A stretch of DNA of 64,000 nucleotides from Paraburkholderia sp. BL21I4N1 (GTDB taxonomy: Bacteria; Pseudomonadota; Gammaproteobacteria; Burkholderiales; Burkholderiaceae): NCBI RefSeq assembly GCF_002973525.1, contig NZ_PVEN01000001.1, positions 868,001 to 932,000 on the forward strand, in the 5' to 3' direction. This document shows, one piece after another, positions 53,279 to 61,691 of this stretch (position 1 is the first letter of the stretch; each line of letters begins with the position of its first letter). The position numbers and the translations under genes were made by a program. The notes beneath the pieces are model-generated. The model made no database searches, had not been told where the DNA came from, and saw nothing but the letters and a program-made list of their open reading frames with translations.

Positions 53279-54783
53279 TGTCTATAAGTTGCACCTCGGA
53301 ACATTTTATCAAGCCGTCGCAGAATTCCAGAATTTAAATAAGTCGCGATATTATCAAAGGATGCCTTATTCGATAGAATCATGTTTTTTATTTCTTTAAT
53401 GTAGGTAACAGCTAGGCCGTCGACACTACGAATCGCTTTTGGCCACCTTGCTCCAGCACGCGGAAATAGCTCTGCCGTCGATGCAGCAGCAGGGGGAGCC
53501 GTAGGAGGTGAAATTAGATTAACCGGGGCAATTGGACTAGCGACTCCTGTCGCAATAGGAGTGGCTTCAAAAGTTTCTGCTATTGCGATTGACGTTTCCG
53601 CGATGCCTGTAGTATTGATACTTAGATCAATGTTGTTAGGTAAAGTCGTGTTTGACGCGGCCATTATTGGCGTCAAAGTAAGGGGGGCGGCTGTCCCTGT
53701 GGTTGAAGTCGAACCTTCGCTTTGTGATTGAACTCCACAAAGTTGCTCAAAAATTCGTTCCACCAGTTTCGCGGCGTCCCCTTTAGCTGCGGAAATGCTT
53801 GAAGTAAAGGGGCGATCCAAATTAATCGTTTTTGACGCGTTCAAATAGAGTTTGTATTCTCCCAGGGCATCACTGACGACATCTTCAATTGTATTTAAAT
53901 GATCTTCGTCGTTGCTGAACACGAAGAAGTCGTCGACGTATCTGCGAATTACATATTCTCTGTCTTCGTGGAGGTTGAGGTCGGTTAGGGTAATTTTTAC
54001 GCGCAAATCTATTTTTTGAAAAATAACTTCTGCAAATATTCTGGATATCTCCGGTCCGATAACAATTCCATTTGTTTCGTTGTAGTTGGAATGTTGCATA
54101 AGCTTATCAAATTGATTTTCAAAAGATTCGCCTCGATATTTCTTTGCATACTTTTTGTTCTTAACGGACCAAGCTATTGTGTGAGTGTAGATATGATGGA
54201 AGCATTTTGAAATATCGAGTGTGCGAAGGTGTTTAAATTTTTTTTCAATATTTATAAATTCCATCGAATCGTAAAATCTGTGCACTAACCCATAACGATG
54301 GTACGAAAAGTAGGAGGATGCAATTTTCGATTGTTTGCTGAATCCGTCATGTTCAGTTTCAACCGATGGCGAACTTGCGGAGCTCGCATTAAAGCCAAGT
54401 GATTTTTCGAAGTATCGACTGGCCACTCTTTTGGGGCGGCGGATTGAAAAAGTGCTCCGAGAACACAATCCAATAATCAAAGAGTCGTACCTTGCATAAA
54501 AATCGCAAAAACGGCGTTGAGTGGCGGGGTGAATAACACTTAGTGAGCGATCGCTGTCAACGTCTTTCCGTATTCTATAATTGTATGGAATGGTAAATGA
54601 CTCAACTTCGAAAAAATGTTTTCGAATTTCATCGTCTAGACGATTGATACTGTTTTTTCTAATTCGTGTGTAGAACCCGTCATTTGAGAACGGAAGCGGA
54701 ACCTCATACGGCAAAGTATCCGTAAGTAATACGCGAAAAAAATCACTTTTCCGGAAATTTATTTTTTTGTATGATTTAGACAT
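53227..54783 (-). CDS. drt3b: Drt3b-like reverse transcriptase, main frame (to stop)
   Basis: A 518-aa reverse-transcriptase domain protein resembling UG8/Drt3b. Motif A is LRTLDISKCFHHIY (Asp190), motif B NGIVIGPEISRIFAEVI, and the catalytic motif C RRYVDDFFVF at residues 281-289 (Tyr282-Val-Asp-Asp285). Residues about 352-442 are an unusual Ser/Thr/Ala/Pro/Ile-rich stretch after the palm, then RWPKAIRSVDGLAVTYIKEIKNMI continues. The frame ends in HAADFLFLF directly after the slippery heptamer, so it lacks the usual C-terminal domain unless the ribosome shifts. Starts 8 bp inside drt3a. AT-rich codon use sets it apart from the flanking genes. Confidence 0.75.
   Translation of the reverse strand: MSKSYKKINFRKSDFFRVLLTDTLPYEVPLPFSNDGFYTRIRKNSINRLDDEIRKHFFEVESFTIPYNYRIRKDVDSDRSLSVIHPATQRRFCDFYARYDSLIIGLCSRSTFSIRRPKRVASRYFEKSLGFNASSASSPSVETEHDGFSKQSKIASSYFSYHRYGLVHRFYDSMEFINIEKKFKHLRTLDISKCFHHIYTHTIAWSVKNKKYAKKYRGESFENQFDKLMQHSNYNETNGIVIGPEISRIFAEVIFQKIDLRVKITLTDLNLHEDREYVIRRYVDDFFVFSNDEDHLNTIEDVVSDALGEYKLYLNASKTINLDRPFTSSISAAKGDAAKLVERIFEQLCGVQSQSEGSTSTTGTAAPLTLTPIMAASNTTLPNNIDLSINTTGIAETSIAIAETFEATPIATGVASPIAPVNLISPPTAPPAAASTAELFPRAGARWPKAIRSVDGLAVTYIKEIKNMILSNKASFDNIATYLNSGILRRLDKMFRGATYRQCNEKSARHAADFLFLF
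53233..53239 (-). other. -1 slippery heptamer T TTT TTA in drt3b
   Basis: Reading on the minus strand the zero frame is GAT TTT CTT TTT TTA TTC TAA; T-TTT-TTA fits the X XXY YYZ rule and is the same heptamer as in the HIV-1 gag-pol site. A -1 shift enters the 52535-53278 frame exactly. Possible aid: a weak AU-rich stem, CAATTTT (53221-53215) with AAAATTG (53168-53162), begins 11 nt downstream. No SD-like element is seen upstream. Confidence 0.6.
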
Positions 54784-56005
54784 GCTTCCAACACCCTTTG
54801 ATTTTTACGAGGCGAGCAGGAGAAAAGTGTTTGACTATCTTTGCCTTGAAGCCGGTTTCAAACGAGTATTTGGCCAAATCCCTTCGGCCTGGGTCAGACA
54901 AAACGCATGATAACCGCCGGCCGAAACCATTTTTTCTTGAAAATATTACTTTTCTGGAAAATTCGTCCAGATCTCGTAATTGTTGATGAGATGACTCGCT
55001 AATTAGGTGGTAGTTATAATATATTCCGGAATATAATTTACCCTTCGTCTTTTCGCTTTCCATGACGAAATTTCCTGTGATGAATGCGAATCGATCCCGA
55101 CACAATTCAAAATCTAAATTTCTTGTATAGGATATTAGTGAAAGTATGATCCGATTTTTTATGCGATCAATTTTCTTCTTGCTTATTTCTATTGTTAGTT
55201 GAGGGTCATTTTTCTTGTCACCCTTCTTCTTGAAATTGAAGGTATAGCCAAGATAATCTAATGAGGAGGAGTTTTTATTTGATGAAAAACCAAACTCATT
55301 TATATGAATAATTTTTTCTTTTACTTCATTAAAGTGAGACCCGGCGGGAAGATTATTTTTGGCAAATTCGATTGTTTCTGTGGAGTTGCCGCATGTAAAT
55401 ATTATAATATCGTCGACGTATCGTGCATAAAAATAGACGCCGTCGAATGTCGACATCGCCTCGTCGAAATTTTTCATATATATTTCAGATAAAGTGGCAC
55501 TAAGTCCGACTCCGCGCGGGAGGCCAGTTCCTGGGAAGTGGCGACCAGGCTGAAATAGCAAGTTCAAAAATCTTTTTGTTTGAAAACTTGGCTCTGTATC
55601 CGCACATATTTTTTCTATAAGAGTTTTTCGATGAATTGACTCATAGAATTTTTTTATGTCAAGTTTTATCGCCGTAAATGGAACCTGCTCTGCGAGAAGG
55701 GTCGCAACTTGAGATACGATTTGTCCGCGTGCAGCCTGCTTTACTCTATAGATTCGAGTCAAGTTGTCGTTTAGCTTTCGCAGCACATATTCGTCTACGC
55801 GGCTAGTGACTGTAAATATTGGGTCGTTTCCAATGCTTGATTTTGCAAATCTCGAAAATTTGAAACTGTCGCTTAGCGCAGCTTCGCTGATGCGATTTAG
55901 TGTTTCGAGATATTGCCTCCTGTTTCTGCCGAGCCGATGCCTTCGAGGATCCGTTCTCGATGTGAGTCGGAGAAAATTTCGCCCTGAAAAATTTTGATCT
56001 AACAT
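54776..56005 (-). CDS. drt3a: Drt3a-like reverse transcriptase (UG3 type)
   Basis: A 409-aa reverse transcriptase. Motif A is FTAIKLDIKKFYESI (Asp116), motif B FPGTGLPRGVGLSATLSEIYMKNF (about 157-180), motif C FYARYVDDIIIF (YVDD at 196-199), and SLDYLGYTFNF around 248-258 matches the later RT motif. An RT with this short N-terminus, followed by an overlapping second RT, is the DRT type 3 arrangement. Anti-phage function is inferred from that family, not shown here. It is not a group II intron protein: there is no maturase or HNH domain. TATAAT lies seven bases before the ATG with no Shine-Dalgarno. Confidence 0.78.
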   Translation of the reverse strand: MLDQNFSGRNFLRLTSRTDPRRHRLGRNRRQYLETLNRISEAALSDSFKFSRFAKSSIGNDPIFTVTSRVDEYVLRKLNDNLTRIYRVKQAARGQIVSQVATLLAEQVPFTAIKLDIKKFYESIHRKTLIEKICADTEPSFQTKRFLNLLFQPGRHFPGTGLPRGVGLSATLSEIYMKNFDEAMSTFDGVYFYARYVDDIIIFTCGNSTETIEFAKNNLPAGSHFNEVKEKIIHINEFGFSSNKNSSSLDYLGYTFNFKKKGDKKNDPQLTIEISKKKIDRIKNRIILSLISYTRNLDFELCRDRFAFITGNFVMESEKTKGKLYSGIYYNYHLISESSHQQLRDLDEFSRKVIFSRKNGFGRRLSCVLSDPGRRDLAKYSFETGFKAKIVKHFSPARLVKIKGCWKHV

Positions 56006-56394
56006 TGGTGAAATTATAGGTTGATATTTTAAATGATAGGAATTTTAATCTGTTGATTCGTTACGCAACAGGCGCGAAGTCGCATGCGCATGAAGAGATT
56101 TTATGTATCTGGCATTATTTTATGGATTGGCTAGGTTAACTATAGTCGAAAGCTGGTGCCGACAGGAACATTGGCAGAAAGCGTGCTTCAGTTTGTATTT
56201 GTGCAGGTTGCATCGGATGGCATCATCAGAAATTTTTTACACTACTCCCTGCCGACGCTTTCACTGAACTATCCATTCCGCATAATCCGCGTAATCTTGA
56301 CCAATCTTTACAGAACTGGGTTCAAGACCGTCTAGAATTTCACGCTCAATCATCAATCAAGTGAGCTAAATCACATTGGAGAGGGGGCCGCCAA
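56006..56394. promoter_or_regulatory. AT-rich region upstream of drt3a
   Basis: 389 bp without a gene on either strand. On the minus strand it is the 5' flank of drt3a and the more usual place for a DRT non-coding RNA. An 8-bp stem GAAAGCGT (56262-56255, minus reading) with ACGCTTTC (56184-56177) closes about 70 nt, TATAAT lies at 56018-56013, and GCTCA...TGAGC (minus reading) brackets 56340-56370. No ACACAC sequence occurs here. The plus-strand end carries the ribosome site GGAGAGGGGG for the 56395 gene. Confidence 0.45.
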
Positions 56395-56631
56395 ATGGAC
56401 AGTAGGCACGAATCATCGACTAATCGTTTCGGAGGGCAAACTAAATATAAGAATCTGATCAACGCGGAATTGTCCGCGCAGCCAAAGCCGCCGCACTACG
56501 ACGACCGTCTCCCGGATTTCGCTGCCGCAAATTTCACGTGCCACGTTGTCCGCAGTCTTGTTCCCTCATTCGATATGCCGCTCGATAACATCGAGCGTCG
56601 TCGTTTCGTCCAAAGCCGGACACCCTTCTGA
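56395..56631 (+). CDS. Hypothetical 78-aa protein upstream of vgrG
   Basis: A short frame MDSRHESSTNRFGGQTKYKN... with a good ribosome site (GGAGAGGGGG) and GC-rich third positions, which support coding. No membrane segment or recognised motif; it ends VQSRTPF, 46 bp before vgrG. It may be a leader peptide, the remnant of an upstream T6SS gene cut by the DRT3 island, or spurious. Confidence 0.4.
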   Translation: MDSRHESSTNRFGGQTKYKNLINAELSAQPKPPHYDDRLPDFAAANFTCHVVRSLVPSFDMPLDNIERRRFVQSRTPF

Positions 56632-56677
56632 TCTGTCCGTCTAGTCACACGCCTTGCCAGCAAGGGGGCGGGAACCT

Positions 56678-59494
56678 ATGTCCACCAACCAAACCTTAAA
56701 AAGCTTTGCCACTGGCGCGGTCGACTGGAACAACCGTCCTGTCGGGTTGAACTTCGGACAAGCCCAACGCACTGTAGGCCACCTGCTAGCCCTCCAGCAC
56801 GCCACCCTCCACGAAAGCCTGATGAGCGGCATCCGCGGCCATCTCACGTGCGTGTCGGCCCACGACAATCTCTCTCCCACACTATTCATAGGCCTGCCTG
56901 TCTCCGTCCGAATCGTCACCGACCGTGGCCAACTCCACACGATCAACACGATCATCAAGCATGTGCAGACAGGACAAAGCGACGGCGATCTCACTGTCTA
57001 TCAACTAACGGTCTGCGACGCGTTGTCGTTAATGGAAAAACGCACCAACTCGCGACTATTCCGCAGCAAGACCGTTATCGACATTCTCGCGATTCTGCTA
57101 GGCGAATGGCGACAACGTAGTCCAACGCTAGCCCGCGCATTCGAGTTCGACCTATCGACGCTCGACGCAAACCGATGCCCCGCGCGCGATATCACGCGAC
57201 AAGCAAACGAACCGGACGCAGCTTTCATTCGTCGACTGTTACGTCGCGAAGGCATCACCGTATTCGCCAAGGCGGGCCCCGCGAAGGAAAGCAGCATCGC
57301 CGACGACACCCCCGTGCACACACTGGTGTTCTGCGACAACCCGATGCGACTGAAGCAGGCGCCAGCAGGCACGGTTCGTCTGCATCCGCGCGACGCTGCA
57401 ACCGAACAGCGCGACACGGTCACGCTCTTCGCGCTACACCAACGTCTGATCCCTGGAAAAACGAGCCGTCCGTCATGGGATTACAAACAGGCCCGCGTCG
57501 ACGAATCGGTTGCATCAACCAAAATCGACCAAGGCGAATCGGGCAACGACCTCGCCAAACTATTGACCGACGTCACAATCGAGATCCCGCATGTCAGCGA
57601 TTCCTGGAAAGATCACGACCGCATCACACGCGACCGGATGCTCGCGCATCAATTCGAGGCCGAACAGTACGACGGAGTCAGCGGCATACGCGATCTCGCG
57701 GTCGGCCACTGGTTCACGCTGACCGGCGACCCTGGGCTCGACATGCAGCCTGCGGAGAAGCGGCAGTTCGTGATCACATCGCTCACGCACGACGTCTGGA
57801 ACAACCTGCCGAAGGGGCTGACAGAACGGGCCCAGGCGCTGTTCCAGGCGAGCCATCATCTTGTTCCGCCGACATCCACGCCGGTGCTGACGATATCGCG
57901 CGAGCAGGACACGCGCTACAAGAACACCTTCACCTGCGTGCGACGCGGCGTGCCGCTTACGCCTGCGTACGACCCCACGGTTGATCTGCCGCCGACGCAC
58001 CTGCTAACGGGCGTCGTGGTCGCATCCGCGGGCGACGAGGTGACCTGTGATGAGCTTGGCCGTATCTTCGTGCAGATTCAAGGACTGAATCCTGCCGATC
58101 ATGCTCATGCACAGGGCGTCGGCACAAAAGGTTCTCCCTGCGACAGCGCACCCTTGCGCGTTGCCTCAAGCCTGGCGGGCGAGAGCTTCGGACAAACATT
58201 CATCCCCCGCGCGGGAATGGAAGTGCTGTTGGGCAGCATCGGCGGAGATCCCGACCGTCTGGTGATCCTGGGCGTCCTATCGAACGGCATGAACACGCCG
58301 ACACGGTTCAGCGATACCGGCGCGTTGCCGGGCAACCGTTACCTGTCCGGAGTCAAGACTCGGGAAATCAAGGGAAACCGCTACGGCGGGCAACTGAGGT
58401 TCGACGACACGCCGCAGCAGATCAGCGTGCAACTGGCGAGTCAGCATGGGGATTCGCAGTTGAACCTGGGGTATCTGACGCATCCGCGAGACAACGGCTA
58501 TGGACAGGATCGCGGTGAAGGCGCCGAGCTGCGCACGGACGCGGCAGCCGCATTGCGGGCGGCGCAGGGCATTCTGCTGACGACCTATGCCCGCACACAG
58601 GCGAGCGGTGGTCAGCTCGATCGGGACGAATTACTTCAACTGCTCGGCGAATGCTCGGATTTGTTCAAGTCACTGGGCGACTACGTGGGCCAACACGGCG
58701 GCCAGTCGCCGGATGCATCGGGACAGCATGCCGTCGCGTCGACTTTCGAGGAATGGACGCCCGGCGTCGGTGAAGGGAAATCGGAGGGCACGTCTCGTTC
58801 ACAAGGCCTGATGGCGTTAGGCGCGCAAGCCGGCTCAGTGAACCTCACGCCCAGGACGCACGTGACCTACGCGGGCGAGAACATCGATCAGGTCGCGCAG
58901 CAAAACCTGCAACTGGTGAGTGGACAGCGGTTGCTTGCATCGGCCGGGCAGGGCGTCCATGTGTTTGGCCGGGGCGAGGGCGTGCATGCGATCGCCGGCA
59001 ATGGCCCGGTCGTCGTGCAGGCACAGCAGGACTCGGTGACGGTGACAGGGCAGAAAACTGTCCACGTCAGTTCGGAGGGCGATGAAGTGATCGTCTCCGG
59101 AAAAACCATTCGGCTGGTTGCGGAAGACGGCAGCTATTTGCAGATCGGCGGCGGTGTTCGCGTGGGCTCCAATGGATCTTTTGTTGCTCATGCGGCCAGC
59201 CACGATTTCCTCGACCCTGATACCGATCACGTGAGCCCACCCGCATTCAGCAACGCCGGTGCAGACCAGAAATTCCGCTTGCGTTACTCAGGCACCGATG
59301 GCGAAACGCGCAGATCGAGCGATGGCGAAAGCGGAAGCGCGGCAGCGCACCCTGTGCCGAATCGTCCGTACGAAATCACGTTGCGCGATGGTCAGAAAAT
59401 CACAGGCATATCCGACAGTGAAGGGCTGACGGATCTGCTGGCTTGCGACGCCATGCACATCGCTCACATTCAGGTATTCGACGCGAAAGGGTAA
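56678..59494 (+). CDS. vgrG: Type VI secretion spike protein VgrG
   Basis: A 938-aa VgrG from ATG 56678 (AAGGGGGCGGG before it). The gp27/gp5-like base (residues 1-480) includes HLTCVSAHDNLSPTLFIGLPVSVRIVTDRG, DALSLMEKRTNSRLFRSKTVIDILAILL and the gp5 OB region TGVVVASAGDEVTCDELGRIFVQIQGL followed by FIPRAGMEVLLGSIGGDPDRLVILGVLSNG. Residues about 560-900 hold the T6_Ig-like/DUF2345 region (THVTYAGENIDQVAQQNLQLVSGQRLL, GEGVHAIAGNGPVVVQAQQDSVTVTG). The last 90 residues probably carry the effector-binding part: a lipase gene follows immediately. Confidence 0.93.
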   Translation: MSTNQTLKSFATGAVDWNNRPVGLNFGQAQRTVGHLLALQHATLHESLMSGIRGHLTCVSAHDNLSPTLFIGLPVSVRIVTDRGQLHTINTIIKHVQTGQSDGDLTVYQLTVCDALSLMEKRTNSRLFRSKTVIDILAILLGEWRQRSPTLARAFEFDLSTLDANRCPARDITRQANEPDAAFIRRLLRREGITVFAKAGPAKESSIADDTPVHTLVFCDNPMRLKQAPAGTVRLHPRDAATEQRDTVTLFALHQRLIPGKTSRPSWDYKQARVDESVASTKIDQGESGNDLAKLLTDVTIEIPHVSDSWKDHDRITRDRMLAHQFEAEQYDGVSGIRDLAVGHWFTLTGDPGLDMQPAEKRQFVITSLTHDVWNNLPKGLTERAQALFQASHHLVPPTSTPVLTISREQDTRYKNTFTCVRRGVPLTPAYDPTVDLPPTHLLTGVVVASAGDEVTCDELGRIFVQIQGLNPADHAHAQGVGTKGSPCDSAPLRVASSLAGESFGQTFIPRAGMEVLLGSIGGDPDRLVILGVLSNGMNTPTRFSDTGALPGNRYLSGVKTREIKGNRYGGQLRFDDTPQQISVQLASQHGDSQLNLGYLTHPRDNGYGQDRGEGAELRTDAAAALRAAQGILLTTYARTQASGGQLDRDELLQLLGECSDLFKSLGDYVGQHGGQSPDASGQHAVASTFEEWTPGVGEGKSEGTSRSQGLMALGAQAGSVNLTPRTHVTYAGENIDQVAQQNLQLVSGQRLLASAGQGVHVFGRGEGVHAIAGNGPVVVQAQQDSVTVTGQKTVHVSSEGDEVIVSGKTIRLVAEDGSYLQIGGGVRVGSNGSFVAHAASHDFLDPDTDHVSPPAFSNAGADQKFRLRYSGTDGETRRSSDGESGSAAAHPVPNRPYEITLRDGQKITGISDSEGLTDLLACDAMHIAHIQVFDAKG

Positions 59495-59498
59495 TCCA

Positions 59499-61691
59499 AT
59501 GAGCACGTCAAAAATCGGATCCGATCGCGTGGTGGGCGAGCGCAAAGCGCTGCTGTACCCCAACCGGCCGGCCAATGCACACGCGAACGTCGACGTGGAA
59601 AACCGCTATCCGTGCACGACGATTCTTATCCATGGCGTGAATGATCTTGGCACCGACTTTGGCGCAGTGGAGAGCGGCCTGTGCGAAGGCCTGAACGATC
59701 GGCTCGGCCGCTTGGATTTGAAAGGCGGTGAGTACACGCATGGTCGTATGGCGAATGACCCAAGCAAAGTGACCGTCGCCGATTTGATGAAAAACCTCGA
59801 CGATGTGATCTATCGTCGGCAGGAACCGCCGGGGACGAAGAGTCCTGTGATTCCGTTTTATTGGGGGTTTAAGGCTAGCGCCAGCGATCTGGCTAAAGAG
59901 CCGGAGAAGCAGACCAAGAACGGCCAGTACATCGATAAGTTCGGCAACCGCTTGGACAGTCATCGCGCGAAGGGCGGTGGCATGTTCGCCAATGCGACGA
60001 CGAACGTCCCCGATATGTTCGATTCGCACTTTCAGGGAGGCGCAAAGACATGGAGTCTGGACACATTGCAAGGGGACTTGACCCATCCACTGCGCGAAGC
60101 GCCGAGCCGGCACTACATGGTGCTGGCCGCGAAACGGCTGGCGGCGCTTGTGAGGCAGATTCGGTTGATCGACAGCAATGAGACGGTGAACATCATCGCG
60201 CACAGTCAGGGGACGTTGATTACATTGCTGGCGCAGGCTTTCCTGATGGAAGGTTCGGGGCCAGCGTGTAGACCCGCTGACACGCTGATCCTGATCGATT
60301 CGCCGTACTCACTCAACGAATCTCGCACCGACCAATTCCTGCAACGTAGCGACGAGCAACAGACCGTCTTTGCGCGTACGAAGACGCTGGCGAACCTCAC
60401 CGCGCTGGTTGCGAACCACCGACACAGTCAGCCACCGCTCGAACGCCTGAAGATGGTCAAGGGCGGTGCCGACAACTATGGCGTCACGGGGCCCGCCTGG
60501 GATCCGCATCGGGCGACTCGACTGACGGGACCGGGACACGCATGCGGAGTATTCGCCGAGCGGGACAATCGCGGCAAGGTCTACCTGTACTTCTGTCCCG
60601 AAGACGCGACCGTCGGTCTCAGAGGCGTGGCCGGAATGGGTTGTATCGGTTTGCCCGACGCACTTCAGGTTTCCGCAGCGCAGTTTGGCGCAAAGGAGGA
60701 AACCGTCACTTTGCTATCCGGGTCGTTGTTGCAACGCGTCTTTACTCGTCGCGTGCGGCAAGGCAAGCCGGTGCAAGTGGGGACGCCGCCAGGGCCGCAC
60801 AACATGCGTCTTGAGGGTGAGAGTTCACACGGAACGAGCGGCGGGGCAGCACTCGCGAAACAGGCGCAAATCGCGAAGAACACGATGCGTACCATCAACG
60901 GGGAGGAACTCTCGCCGCCGTTCGATCCGGACATGGAGGCGAATGCGCTTCCGGGTAGCGGGGAGGCACCGCTCGATGGCGTTTCCTTGAACGAACGACA
61001 TGCAGGAAGGCAGTCGATCGATCAGGTCGAGGCCGAGACGGCGCTCAGTGTGTCGGAGCTCGAACTTCTGCCGCCTCAGATGATGCCGTGGCCAGAACTG
61101 AATCCTGGCAAGCCACCGGCTACTACCGATGTCGCGGGCGTGCTGAACGCGGGCAAGCAGCCCGACGACCAATGCAAGGTGTACCGGGCGTTCCCGCCGA
61201 CTGTTGGGGATTCGGATGCGCCGGTTGTAGCGGGGCAGATCGTGGTGATCCGGTATGAGACGCCAAACGAGGCGAAGGTGAGGCTGATGAACAATTATCG
61301 AGTGGATGATTCGTATCACTCGGCGGTGATGAGCGGGCGGCGCAATCATCGTTGCGCAACGGCGTTCGATGTGTCGATTGGGCAGGCGCGGGTGCTTGAT
61401 GATCCGGACTGGGCTGTATTGCTGCGGGCTATTGCGAACTGGCGTACACCTTTGAACAAGACGAGGAATGCGGGCCGTCGATATAACCAGCTTGATCCGT
61501 CGACACGGAATATCGTCGAGGCGACCTTCTCATATTACGACAAGGGCGAGTTTCCGGGCGAAACGCTCGTGCCGAAGACTCCACCTCGACAAGTAGTGAA
61601 CGAGATCATCAAAACCCGCAACGATCAGATTCGGATCAAAGCGCACAGTCCGATCCGTTCAACCTTTTTCCACCGTTCCGACACGCCATGA
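59499..61691 (+). CDS. Tle3-like type VI lipase effector
   Basis: A 730-aa protein. Strand IILIHGVNDLGTDFG-type sequence (residues 41-55) and AHSQGTL with Ser236 as nucleophile give an alpha/beta hydrolase of the DUF3274/Tle3 family, whose known members are phospholipases injected into rival periplasms. CGVFAERDN and YFCPEDATVGLRGVAGMGCIG (Asp of the triad probable) follow. No signal peptide, as for VgrG-loaded effectors. Starts 4 bp after vgrG and overlaps the Tla3 gene. No immunity gene is seen downstream in the window. Confidence 0.85.
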   Translation: MSTSKIGSDRVVGERKALLYPNRPANAHANVDVENRYPCTTILIHGVNDLGTDFGAVESGLCEGLNDRLGRLDLKGGEYTHGRMANDPSKVTVADLMKNLDDVIYRRQEPPGTKSPVIPFYWGFKASASDLAKEPEKQTKNGQYIDKFGNRLDSHRAKGGGMFANATTNVPDMFDSHFQGGAKTWSLDTLQGDLTHPLREAPSRHYMVLAAKRLAALVRQIRLIDSNETVNIIAHSQGTLITLLAQAFLMEGSGPACRPADTLILIDSPYSLNESRTDQFLQRSDEQQTVFARTKTLANLTALVANHRHSQPPLERLKMVKGGADNYGVTGPAWDPHRATRLTGPGHACGVFAERDNRGKVYLYFCPEDATVGLRGVAGMGCIGLPDALQVSAAQFGAKEETVTLLSGSLLQRVFTRRVRQGKPVQVGTPPGPHNMRLEGESSHGTSGGAALAKQAQIAKNTMRTINGEELSPPFDPDMEANALPGSGEAPLDGVSLNERHAGRQSIDQVEAETALSVSELELLPPQMMPWPELNPGKPPATTDVAGVLNAGKQPDDQCKVYRAFPPTVGDSDAPVVAGQIVVIRYETPNEAKVRLMNNYRVDDSYHSAVMSGRRNHRCATAFDVSIGQARVLDDPDWAVLLRAIANWRTPLNKTRNAGRRYNQLDPSTRNIVEATFSYYDKGEFPGETLVPKTPPRQVVNEIIKTRNDQIRIKAHSPIRSTFFHRSDTP

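Noticed and set aside
54776..56005. Group II intron or retron reverse transcriptase
   Set aside because: No maturase, HNH or intron RNA features, and a second overlapping RT gene follows; this fits a DRT pair better.
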